Source: Rebecca billardiae RCC1528
Lineage: Eukaryota > Haptophyta
Assembly (NCBI GenBank): GCA_965240325.2
Contig: OZ251223.1
Location: 2,542,001-2,606,000 of the forward strand
Direction: 5' to 3'
DNA: 64,000 nucleotides
In this document: in pieces, positions 1-9,232 of the stretch
How positions within the stretch are numbered: the stretch's first letter is position 1
How the letters are laid out: every line of letters begins with the position of its first letter
Program-made: the position numbers and the translations under genes
Notes under the pieces: generated by a model
Seen by the model: the letters and a program-made list of their open reading frames with translations, nothing else
Database searches by the model: none
Told to the model about the DNA's origin: nothing

Positions 1-1
1 C

Positions 2-1374
2 GAGACGGCCGTCTCCGCCGCGGCCCGCGGCGGCGGCGCCGCCAACCCGCTGCTGCGCTGCACGAGCGTGGCTGATGTCTGGCTGTGCACGTGGCTGCCG
101 CTGCTGCGCGCGGTGTGCAGCTGCGCGGCCGCGGTGCCCGAGCAGAGCGCGGACGACGTGCTGCAGGTGCCGGGCGCGCCGCGGCCGCGCCCGCCCCGCC
201 CTGCGCCGCGCGCACAGCCAGGGCCTGCGCACCCACGCCACCGCCGCTGCGCGCCGCGGCCGGAGCGGCTGCGAATCGGCGGCTGAGGCGCCGGTGCGCG
301 CGGCCGCCGGTGCGCCCCCCTGTCTTCCCCCTGCGCGCCCCAGGCGATGGCGGAGCTGGTGCTCCTCGCCGAGCTGCCGCAGCTGCCCGCAGAGCTGTGC
401 TGCCTCGCGCTCGAGCTCTGCCTGCTGCCCACGCTCGAGCAGCTGCTCACCGTGCGCGCGAGAGAGACGGCGCGCCCGCGCGCGCGCGCCCTCCGCGAGC
501 GTGCCATGCGCGCTGCCCCGCGCGCTGCGCCGCCGCACGCCCACCGCCCAGACCCCCCCCCCGGCGCGCGCGTCGCGTGCGCAGGCGCGCATCGTGCCCG
601 CTCTGAGCCGCGAGCAGGGCCGCGACGGGCGGAGGGATGGCGCGGGGCGCGCGACGGCCGCCGCCGCCGGCGGCGCCGCGCAGTCGACGGCGCCGCCTCT
701 GGACGCAGATGCGTTCGGTGCGCGCTGCCTCGGCCTGCTGAGCAAGGCCTACCTTCACTACCTGCCCCGCCTCGCCACGCTGCCAGAGTTCGACGCGCTC
801 TGGCTCAAGGTGGGGCGGCGCCGCACCGCGCCGCGCCGCGCCGCACCGCCGCCGCTTGTCGCGCCGCGCCGCGCGCCGCGCCGCGCCGAGAGTCGTTCGA
901 ACTGCGCCGCCGCCACGCCGCCGCGGCTGACTGGCACGCGCGCGCGACCGCGCGGCCCTCGCCACGCAGGTGCTGCGCGTGCTCGAGGCGTTCAGCGCGG
1001 CGCGCACGGGTGAGGCGGTGTCGGAGACGCTCCCAGAGCACCTGCGATCAATGCTGGTGGCCATGGCCTCGAGCGGGCTGCTGCGCGCGCCGGCGGGCGC
1101 CGCCGTGTCCGCACGCGGCGGTAAGGCGCGCAGCAGCAGCACGCTCTCGTCAGCGCTCGCCAGCAAGGGGCTGTGGGACGCGACGATGAGCGCCCTCGCC
1201 GCCTTCTGCCCGCAGCTGCAGGAGGTGCTGCTCGCCGAGGCGCAAGCGAGCGGACACGCCGATGCGGGCGCGGCTGGGAGCGCGCAGCCCGCCCGCCCGC
1301 AGCAGCAGGCCGCGCCCACAGCGACCTCGACCGTCGGAGCGGTCGCCGGCCGACTCTACTCGTTCATCTCGTGA
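2..1374 (+). CDS. Arf guanine-nucleotide exchange factor, GBF1/GNOM type, C-terminal part
   Basis: This is the 3' end of a large gene that begins before the window. I read four exons: 2-166, 344-451, 684-809 and 970-1374, all phase 0 with GT-AG introns, ending at TGA 1372-1374. The third and fourth exons match the C-terminal HDS region of GBF1/GNOM: 'LLSKAYLHYLPRLATLPEF' followed by 'WLK-VLRVLEAF', then 'LRSMLVAMASSGLL' and 'GLWDATMSALAAFCPQLQEV', which align with the family's 'LLSKVFLQYL', 'WLGVL', 'LKNTLLVMKTRGVL' and 'LWELTW' blocks. These proteins activate Arf GTPases at the early Golgi for COPI coat recruitment. The catalytic Sec7 domain lies upstream and is not visible. The first exon (containing 'VADVWLCTWLPLLRAV') fits the preceding HDS helix but is less conserved, and an extra small exon in the 167-343 intron cannot be excluded. 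Confidence 0.8.
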
Positions 1375-2315
1375 GGCATATGGCCGAGCGTGGTCCGACT
1401 GGGTGGATGGTCGTCGCAAAGTCGATCGTCGATCGATATTATTATAATTAAGCTGACGTGAGCGAAATCAGCCGGCGGCCATCATCGCGTCAGCGCAGAA
1501 TCGTATCATACAGCATGCGCACGACTGCTACTAACTGTACTACTATGATCACTGATGACGCCTGAGGCGATCACATCCGACTACGATGATGCTCGCAGTG
1601 ATGATGACGATTGCTGATGACGACGACGACTTAGCTACGACTCAATATGTAGCTAGACAGTTATGCTGACGATGTGACGATGCGCGATTATTATTGGACG
1701 CGATGATGACTGATGACGATCGATGACGATATATATATGATGACGATGACGCGACGATGATGTGCTGACGCGTAGTTGATCGATGAGCGTGCGCGAACGC
1801 CCCAGCACCGTAAGTCGCAGCATCATGCCTTACAAGCAGTGACAATGCATGCCGGGACCGACTGTGATGACGATTAGTATACGCGTGCTCATCATATATA
1901 TATATCGGCGACGCCGACGACCGTCGACGACACGGAGAACATGCTGCGCTGACGGTGCTTGCTCGACGATACCAGTGATGACGATGATGCTGATGTGCTG
2001 ATTGACTAACTATACGAATTGGCACCTCGTAACGCCGCCCGCTCTGCAGCGCGGCGCTCGTGGACCTGCGTGATCGGACAGTGGATTCTGCCGCGTGACT
2101 GCTGCCGCCGTGCGACCGCCGCAACCGCAGAGCCGTTGCGGCGTCATGGGTAGCAGTCACGTTGGACTCGTCCACTCCCTCGTCAGCGGCTTTGCTCTGC
2201 GCCGCCACCCAAGGCCGGACACCGAGGCCAGCAGCGAGCGTGGCGTGTGCGGCGCCGAGAGGCCGACGATGCAGGCATCATGGCACAGGGCGAGTGCGGC
2301 AGGGCACGGGTAGGC
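1375..2315. other. Intergenic stretch with GATGAC-rich simple sequence
   Basis: No convincing gene. From about 1540 to 2000 the sequence is enriched in short GATGA/GATGAC/TGATGACGA runs and a short TATATATA tract, clearly lower in GC than the flanking genes. The open frames crossing it have skewed composition (Ser/His/Arg) and no recognisable domain. It holds the 3' ends of the convergent Arf-GEF and transporter genes. Confidence 0.6.
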
Positions 2316-4085
2316 TTAGGCCTTGGACGTGTCCATCTTGGACGGGTGCGCCGAGATGGGCGGCTGGATCTCCCTCGTGTACGGCACGAACGCCAGCGCG
2401 ACGATCACGACCGCGGTGAAGATGTAGAGCACATAGCCGAGCGGCAGCCAGCCCTCGGGATAGCCGCCGTACGGCCCGAGCGCGTCAGAGACGTAGCCCA
2501 TCACCATGATGAAGAGGATGAGCAGCGGCACGACGAACTTGATCATGATCGCCCAGATCATTGGGAACGTGTCATTCTCCATGCGGAAGAGCTCCTTGGC
2601 CAGCTTGGTCAGGTCGCCGAGCTGCTCGCGGATCGGCAGCACCCGGCGCTCCGACGAGTAGAACCAGCCGACCGCGATGGCCTCGAAGAAGCCGACCAGC
2701 ACGAGCGCCTGCGTGCCCATCCAGTGGTCGACGATGTCGAGGTAGTACAGGCCGCCCTGCGTCGAGTAGCCGATGCCGAGCAGGAAGAAGAGCAAGCACA
2801 GCCCGATCGAGATGAACTCGCGCCGGACCTTCGAGCCAAAGTTGTCGTGGATCACGGTCGCGATCGCTTCGACGAGCGAGAAAGCCGAGTCCACGCCGAG
2901 CAGGAAGATCATCAGGAAGAAGATGGCGGAGAAGAAGCCCGCGGCGGGCAGGGTGGACAGCACGAGCGGGAAGACGACGAACGTCAGCCCGAGGCCGGCG
3001 CTCGGCAGCAGGTTGATCGGCACGCCCGCGAGGTGCGACATGTGGCCGAGCACGCCAAACACCTGCGCGCGAGAGTGACGAGTGTGAGCGAGAGAGAGCA
3101 AGAGAGCGGGATCGCGCGCGCCGCCGGGCGCGCGCACGCACCACGAAGCCCGCGAAGAAGGAGATGAGCGAGTTGGTGAGCGCGATGATCAGGCCGTCTC
3201 GCACGACGTGGCCGTCGTACTTGTCGTTGTACGAGGCGTACGCGGACATGATGCCCATGCCGAGCGAGAGCGAGAAGAAGATCTGGCCGAGCGCGTCGAC
3301 CCATACCTCGACGTTGCCCAGCGGGTTCAGGTTCGCCGGGTCGCCCGACATGTAGTACGACACGCCGTCCGCCGCGCCGGGCAGCGACATCGCCTGGCCG
3401 AACAGGATGATGAGGATGATGATCGGCCCGGGCACGGAGACGTAGACGACCCACGACATGGTCTGCGGCCCGCGCAGGATGCAGAGGCAGGTGATCACCC
3501 AGCCCACGGCCATCGCGCCGATCACGGCAGGCACGACGTACCCCGCCTCCGCCGGCCCCGACGAGATGTGCAGGACCTGTGTGAAGTAGTAGCCCGCAGG
3601 GTCGCTCGCCCACGGCACGCTGTCCGTGAACGAGCTCACGAAATAGACGAGCGACCAGCCGAGCACGGACATGTAGTACACGACGATGTTTGCCGACGCG
3701 ATCAGCCCGGCGATGCCCGCGCCCTTGAACCGCGTGTTCACCTGCGCGAGCGCGTCGTACGAGTTGGCCTGGAACTTCTGACCGATCGAGAGCTCGAGGA
3801 GCAGCATCGGGATGCCGATGAGGAACAGGGCGAGCACGTACGGGACGAGGAACATGCCGCCACCGTGCTTCGCGACAAGCGCAGGGAAGCGCCCTGCGCG
3901 ACGATCGCCGCGCGGGCGGGTGTGGTGGCGCGCGCGCATGAGCGGTAGCGCGTGGGCGTGAGCGGTGACGCCCGCCGCGCTCAGCACGCACAGAAGTTGC
4001 CCAGGCCGACGGCGGAGCCGATGGCCGCGAAGACATAGCTAGTCTTAGAGTTCCAGCGCTCGCGAGCAGGCTCGTCTCCCGCCAT
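2316..4085 (-). CDS. Sodium-dependent transporter, neurotransmitter:sodium symporter (SNF/NSS, SLC6-like) family
   Basis: Three exons on the minus strand: 4085-3992, 3893-3142 and 3062-2316, giving 530 aa; both introns (98 and 79 nt) are GT-AG. ATG at 4085 gives 'MAGDEPARERWNSKTSYVFA'. The first exon carries the TM1 signature 'AAIGSAVGLGNF', and the splice rebuilds 'NFWRFPALVAKHGGG', the invariant unwound TM1/ion-binding motif of the family. Further markers are 'LLLELSIGQKFQ' (TM2), 'FSLSLGMGIMSAYASYN' (TM6), and the second junction rebuilding 'SFFAGFVVFGVLGHM' (TM7). About twelve hydrophobic segments are visible. The family couples uptake of amino acids or amines to the sodium gradient at the plasma membrane; the substrate cannot be read from sequence. 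The length and short termini resemble prokaryote-type NSS proteins more than animal neurotransmitter transporters. Confidence 0.93.
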
Positions 4086-4552
4086 TTTCGCTGTCTGCGC
4101 AGCGGCGCGCACGCGGCACAGCGCGGCAAGCTGTCAGCCGCGATCGATCGCGCGCGCGCGAGAGCTGAGTGTGGCATGCGCAGGGCTGGCGACGGGCGAG
4201 AGGCACGGGCTGGTGTCTGGCGTGAAGCTGCAGTGCCGCCCTGCCTCCCCCGTCGCCGCGCGCCCGCGCGCGACGCTCGCCCCAAACACGCACTCGGCGG
4301 CTGTTAGGTCCCGAAAAATGCCAGCGCGGTCGTTCGAGGCGTGCACGGCCGGGTCGCCGAGTCGCCGGTTTGTACAGCAGATGTGGACGGCTGAGCAACC
4401 ATCTCGGGAGGCCGCCCTTCCGCCCGTTCTGTTGTGAGTATCGTCGCACTCATCAGCCGTACCCACAACTGAGGTGGGAAACTCAATGTTCATTATCCCA
4501 ATACGGATTGATTGATGATTTGTTCGATATGCCGGAAGGGGGTGGGTACTGG
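4086..4552. other. Intergenic region upstream of the symporter gene
   Basis: No gene seen. It contains the presumed 5' regulatory region of the minus-strand symporter and runs up to the left end of the foldback element. The last seven bases, GTACTGG (4546-4552), are the left copy of that element's target duplication. Confidence 0.5.
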
Positions 4553-4968
4553 CAAGGGCGGTAAGGGCTGTCAACTCCCAGTGGCGCCGAGTGGCGGAGG
4601 TTCCGTGCCCCTCAACTCGTGCGGCCTCGCGGCGCAGCGGCTATGTCTCCTGGGGCGCCGCCCTGGAGGGCGCGTGGGGTGCGCACGCCGCGGGCTCCTG
4701 CGCCCGCGGCAGCGGCCGCGGACACGGCGCGCGTGGTTGGTCGCCTGCTAGACAGCACGTAGTACCCTCCCACGCCGCGCGCCGCGCTCGCCGGTGCCCT
4801 CGCCGCGCCTCAGGCCAGCCGCGCACGCGCGCCGCGCCAATGGCCAGCCGTGGCCACGAGCCAGCCGCCGGCGCGCGCGCGGTGCGCGGTGCGGTCGGCG
4901 CGGGTCGGGCGCGCGCCCGGGGCGAGGCTCGCGTATGATGGGCGCGCGTCATGCCGCCTCGCGCCGCC
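4553..4968 (+). repeat. Left inverted arm of foldback element
   Basis: 416 bp, very GC-rich, pairs with 5271-5686. Open frames inside it (for example minus strand from 4970) are Arg/Ala-rich and mirrored in the other arm, so they are not taken as genes. Confidence 0.9.
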
Positions 4969-5270
4969 ACCCACGAGCTTGATCACGTTGCACGCGGCTG
5001 CTGAAGAGTGCTCGTCGAGCATTCCTCGGCCATCAGAAATGAGCTTGGATAAGTGGTTGTGAGCGCATCAGTGCGACGAACGCGGGCACTCGGGGACTTG
5101 CTTGCCATGACATGAGGCTGGCCGTGCACATATAGTGATAGTGGTCTGCGCTTGTCTATCACGCGTCGCTGCCGTCCCATGATCGTCTCAACGTGAGCAT
5201 TTTCAAACATGGCAATGCACACTCGACAGCATGTAAACGCGTGCGCGCCGACCCATGCGGGCGTCAGCGC

Positions 5271-5686
5271 GGCGGCGCGAGGCGGCATGACGCGCGCCCA
5301 TCATACGCGAGCCTCGCCCCGGGCGCGCGCCCGACCCGCGCCGACCGCACCGCGCACCGCGCGCGCGCCGGCGGCTGGCTCGTGGCCACGGCTGGCCATT
5401 GGCGCGGCGCGCGTGCGCGGCTGGCCTGAGGCGCGGCGAGGGCACCGGCGAGCGCGGCGCGCGGCGTGGGAGGGTACTACGTGCTGTCTAGCAGGCGACC
5501 AACCACGCGCGCCGTGTCCGCGGCCGCTGCCGCGGGCGCAGGAGCCCGCGGCGTGCGCACCCCACGCGCCCTCCAGGGCGGCGCCCCAGGAGACTTAGCC
5601 GCTGCGCCGCGAGGCCGCACGAGTTGAGGGGCACGGAACCTCCGCCACTCGGCGCCACTGGGAGTTGACAGCCCTTACCGCCCTTG
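5271..5686 (-). repeat. Right inverted arm of foldback element
   Basis: Reverse complement of 4553-4968 with one difference. It ends in CCCTTG and is directly followed by the second GTACTGG. Confidence 0.9.
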
Positions 5687-5829
5687 GTACTGGGTACTGT
5701 TCATTAATGAACATGGGTACTGCATGATAACCAGAAGGTTCTACTTGTACTTAGCAACGCGGCAGCGTCGCATCACTTTCACTACGATAGCGCAGTCTGT
5801 CCGGCGCGCCGACGAATGTGGAGGCCCGG

Positions 5830-6729
5830 CTAGGCGGCGCCATCGCTGGCGGTGACGGCGGGAGCAGGCGGCGGGCGGCGCTTGCGCTTACCCGGCCGGC
5901 CCACCGCCGCTGGCGGCCTGAAGCGCGCGCGGCACGCGGGGCACTCTGGCATCGCGCCGCGGTGGAAGACGGAGAGGCACACAGAGCACACGTGCGCGCG
6001 CTCGAGCATCTCGGAGGTGAGGAAGCACGCGGCGCGGAAGTCGACGTCATGTGGCGGCGGCTTGCGCAGCTGCGTGCGCGCGAAGGCGTCCGGCAGCACC
6101 GCCGTGATGAGTAGCTGCGCCAGCGCGGCCTCGGCATCGGGCGGCGGCTGCAGGTACACGCCGCCCGTGATGTGCGCCGCCTGCTGCAGAAAGGCGGACG
6201 GTGGGCCCAGCATGCAGGCGTCGACGATGATCGAGGCGCGCTGCGCGGCGAAGATGCAGTTCATTGCCGAGTTGTACTGCCGCGAGTCGTCCGCCGTCGC
6301 CGCGAGAGCCAGCACTTGTGCGCGCTGGTGCCGCGCGTCGGGCCGCACGTGGCGGTTCGCGTGGCACAGGGCGATGGACAGCGCAGACGAGAGCGCCGTG
6401 GTGGAGGGCCCCGAGGGGGACTGCGGCGCGTCAACGGCCGCCCTCAGCAGCGCCGGGACGAGCACGTCATGTAAGCTTTCGCCGAAGCGGTCGTTGGCGC
6501 GGATCATCATGCGCGCGCCGCCCTCGTACGCAATGACGACGGCGATGCGATTAGCCGCGTTGACGATTCGAAAGGCGTTGAGGAAGAGGCAGAGCTCCTC
6601 GAGGATGCGCGCCAGCGCAAGGTGCCCATCCTGCAGACCGTCCCGCTCGGCCCACACGCGCGGGTTCACGTCCACCACCGCCACCAGCAGCGTGGCGTCG
6701 AGCGGCGACGGAGGCTCGGTCGACCCCAT
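5830..6729 (-). CDS. GTF2H3: TFIIH core subunit TFB4/p34 (GTF2H3-like)
   Basis: Single exon, 299 aa, ATG at 6729. The N-terminal two thirds form the von Willebrand A-like fold typical of p34: 'LDATLLVAVVDVNPRVW', then 'ILEELCLFLNAFRIVN', 'ANRIAVVIAYEGGA', 'NCIFAAQRASIIVDACML', 'FLQQAAHITGGVYLQP' and 'LLITAVLPD'. The C-terminus has the family's 'VDFRAACFLTSEML' followed by a C4 zinc finger, 'HVCSVCLSVFHRG' and 'CPACRARF'. The basic tail 'GRPGKRKRRPPP' may be a nuclear signal. In TFIIH this subunit pairs with p44 and supports transcription initiation and nucleotide-excision repair. An in-frame extension upstream of 6729 was rejected because homology begins right after this ATG. The gene is divergent from glycerol kinase with only 158 bp between the start codons. 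Confidence 0.93.
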   Translation of the reverse strand: MGSTEPPSPLDATLLVAVVDVNPRVWAERDGLQDGHLALARILEELCLFLNAFRIVNAANRIAVVIAYEGGARMMIRANDRFGESLHDVLVPALLRAAVDAPQSPSGPSTTALSSALSIALCHANRHVRPDARHQRAQVLALAATADDSRQYNSAMNCIFAAQRASIIVDACMLGPPSAFLQQAAHITGGVYLQPPPDAEAALAQLLITAVLPDAFARTQLRKPPPHDVDFRAACFLTSEMLERAHVCSVCLSVFHRGAMPECPACRARFRPPAAVGRPGKRKRRPPPAPAVTASDGAA

Positions 6730-6887
6730 CGCTCTGTGTCTGCCGCGCCCGCGAGCAGACACTGGGACTCCCTCACTCCCAAACTCCGGGCTCCGGCCGC
6801 CATTCCTGAGCACCGAGCAGTCATCACTCATCACTCCGCCCGGGCCGGCTTGCGCCGTCGCCCCCGTCGGCGTCAGCGGCGGCCACC
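6730..6887. promoter_or_regulatory. Short divergent intergenic region between TFB4 and glycerol kinase
   Basis: Only 158 bp separate the two start codons, so both promoters and 5' UTRs must share it. No TATA box is evident; the region is GC-rich. The regulatory call rests on geometry alone. Confidence 0.4.
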
Positions 6888-8682
6888 ATGGCGCCCAAGT
6901 ACGTGGGCGCGATCGACCAGGGCACGTCATCCACGCGCTTCATGCTCTTCGACCGAGACGGCCGCGTCGTCGCCCGGGAGCAGCGCGAGCACACGCAGGT
7001 GTACCCGCGCGCTGGCTGGGTCGAGCACGACCCGCTCGAGATCTGGGCGGCGACCCAGAGCGTGATCAGCGCGGCGATGCGCGGGGTGAAGCCGGAGGAC
7101 GTGGCGTCGATCGGCATCACCAACCAGCGCGAGACCACCGTCGTGTGGGACCGCGCGACGGGCAAGCCGCTGCACAATGCGATCGTGTGGAACTGCACGC
7201 GCACCGACGCGGTCGCGCAGCGCATTGCCGAGGCGAGTGGCGGCAGAGACTGCCTGCGCTCGAAGACGGGCCTGCCGATCGTGCCCTACTTCTCGGCGAC
7301 CAAGCTCGTGTGGCTCTTCGAGAACGTCCCGGGCTTGCGCGAGGCCGCCGAGAAGGGCGACGCGCTCTTTGGCACGATCGACAGCTGGCTGATCTGGCAG
7401 CTCACGTGCGGCGCCGCGCACGTGACGGACGTGTCGAACGGCTGCCGCACGCTGCTGATGAACATCCACACGCTCAAGTGGGACGAGTCGCTCCTCGCCG
7501 TCTTCAACGTGCCCCGCGCCATGCTCCCCACCATCGTGCCCTCCTCCGCGCACATCGCGACGTGCGACGCCGAAGCCGTGCCGGCGCTTGGCGCCGTGCC
7601 GATCGGTGGCATCCTCGGTGACCAGCAGGCGGCGACGTTCGGCCAGGTGTGCTTCTCGCCCGGGCAGGCGAAGAGCACGTACGGCACGGGCGCCTTCATC
7701 ATGATGAACACCGGCGAGCGCGCCGTGCCCTCGAAGAACGGGCTGCTCACCACCATCGGCTGGCAGCTCGGCGCAGGCGCCAAGTGAGCGCGCGCGCGCG
7801 CGCGTGCGAGCGCGCATGTGCGCCGAGCGCGCGAGCGGCGGCCGCGTCGTGCGAGGCGCGTGAGCCGCCGGCGCCAGGCGGCCCGCGCGTGCTCCGCGGC
7901 CGCCCCTGCCCACCCGTCCCATCCCCCCGCGCGCACGTGCGCGTGCCCACCGCCGCAGGCCGGTGTACTGCCTGGAGGGCGGCGTCGCGTACGCGGGCGC
8001 GTTCGTGCAGTGGGCGCGGGACAACCTGCGGCTGATCGGGGACGCGGCGGAGACGGAGGGGCTGGCGCGCAGCGTGGAGGACAACGGCGGCGTGTACTTC
8101 GTCCCCGCCTTCGCGGGCCTCTTCGCGCCGTACTGGCGCTCCGACGCGCGCGGCACGCTGTGCGGCCTCACGGCGTTCAACACGTCTGCGCACGTCGTGC
8201 GCGCCGTGCTCGAGGCCGCGGCGTACCAGGTGAAGGACGTGCTCGATGCGATGGCGTCGGACTCGGGCGTGGTGCTGCACACGCTGCGGTGCGACGGCGG
8301 GATGACGGTCAACTCGTTCCTCATGCAGTTCCAGGCCGACGTGCTCGACGCGACGGTCACGGTGCCGGCCATCGCCGAGACCACGTCGCTGGGCGCCGCG
8401 TACGTCGCAGGGCTCTCGGCAGGCTTCTTCCCCGACGTGAAGGCGCTCGCGCAGCACTGGTCCAAGGCGAACGAGTGGACGGCGCACATGCCGGCGCCGC
8501 AGCGCGCCGAGCTGTGCCGCCGGTGGAAGATGGCCGTTGAGCGCACGCTCGGCTGGCACACCGTCGAGCGCGCCGCGCCACCCGCGAGCACCGCCGAGCG
8601 GGCGCTCAAGCTGGGCGCGATCGCGATGGCGATCGCTACAGTCGCGTTCGCGGTCGGCCGCGCCAGCAGCAAGGCGGTCTAG
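6888..8682 (+). CDS. Glycerol kinase with C-terminal hydrophobic tail
   Basis: Two exons, 6888-7783 and 7959-8682, give 539 aa; the 175-nt intron is GT-AG and the junction rebuilds '[11 protein letters not shown]'. It phosphorylates glycerol to sn-glycerol-3-phosphate with ATP. Family motifs are clear: '[16 protein letters not shown]' (first phosphate-binding loop), '[16 protein letters not shown]', '[10 protein letters not shown]', '[13 protein letters not shown]', '[10 protein letters not shown]', '[13 protein letters not shown]', 'KSTYGTGAF', '[13 protein letters not shown]', and '[19 protein letters not shown]' near the C-terminus. The last ~25 residues, '[16 protein letters not shown]' plus a short basic end, form a single predicted membrane segment absent from cytosolic bacterial enzymes. 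This resembles the hydrophobic C-terminus of some animal glycerol kinases that dock on mitochondria, so tail anchoring to an organelle is a reasonable inference. Confidence 0.95.
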
Positions 8683-9232
8683 TAACATGCTGAGCCGCCA
8701 GCGCAAGGTGAATAGCTTAGGTGGGGTGGGGTGCCAAGGGTGGTGCGCCACCGCCACAGCCCACAGCCCGTCTCACGTCTGGCGCCGCTGGCCCACCGGC
8801 CAGCCGGCACGCGGCCCCGGCGCGGCCGCGCGCGCCACGCCGCCACGGCGTCGGAATGGCCAGTGTGACTGTGTCTGTGAGTGTCCGACTCTGAGACTGA
8901 GTCGTCGCCCGGAGGTATGCATGACTCCTAGAGTGGCTCGGGGCTCTCGAGTCTCGACCAGGATAAAGCCACGGCTTCCACGGGGCAGACCGCCAGACAC
9001 TGAGCTACTGAAGCCAACGCCGCTCGCCCGACATGTCTGCACAGCCTGGTGACTCTCACTCTGGACCTGGTGAGCAGCTCCGCCAGCCCCACCGCCCGCT
9101 GCCGCGAGGACGGGGTGGCCAGCCGTGGTGATCGATCTCGGAGGCACTGCGCCGCTCGGCTGGGCTGGAAAAGCGAACAGCAGCAGCGCAAGCACTGCGC
9201 AGCGGCACGAGCGCCAGTGCGACGCCGCCATC
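8683..9232. other. Intergenic region
   Basis: About 550 bp between glycerol kinase and the DEG-type protease. No gene, repeat or RNA recognised. The protease frame stays open upstream of its first good ATG, but with low-complexity sequence and no ATG, so I treat that as 5' UTR. Confidence 0.5.

Larger units (their letters stand above)
4553..5686. mobile_element. Foldback-type element with 416-bp terminal inverted repeats
   Basis: The arms 4553-4968 and 5271-5686 are reverse complements of exactly equal length (416 bp). Reading along them I find a single mismatch (the T of 'GGCTATGTC' in the left arm pairs with 'GGCTAAGTC'). The ends read CAAGGGCGG...CCGCCCTTG. A 7-bp direct repeat GTACTGG immediately flanks both sides (4546-4552 and 5687-5693), the signature of transposition. 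The 302-bp centre (4969-5270) is lower in GC and has no recognisable transposase, so the element is non-autonomous. The CAAGG terminus is compatible with hAT-like ends, but hAT duplications are usually 8 bp, so the superfamily is unassigned. Near-identity of the arms implies recent insertion or gene conversion between arms. Confidence 0.88.

Noticed and set aside
1642-2208. Minus-strand 188-codon frame in the GATGAC-rich region
   Set aside because: Its Ser/His/Arg composition is explained by the simple sequence; no domain and no codon-use signal.
4641-5598. Arg/Ala-rich frames inside the foldback arms
   Set aside because: Present in both arms because of the inverted repeat; no similarity to transposases or any family.
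9125-9232. Upstream extension of the DEG-type protease
   Set aside because: The frame is open but begins with GTG and lacks an ATG; the first ATG with good context is 9233 and the homologous domain starts well after it.
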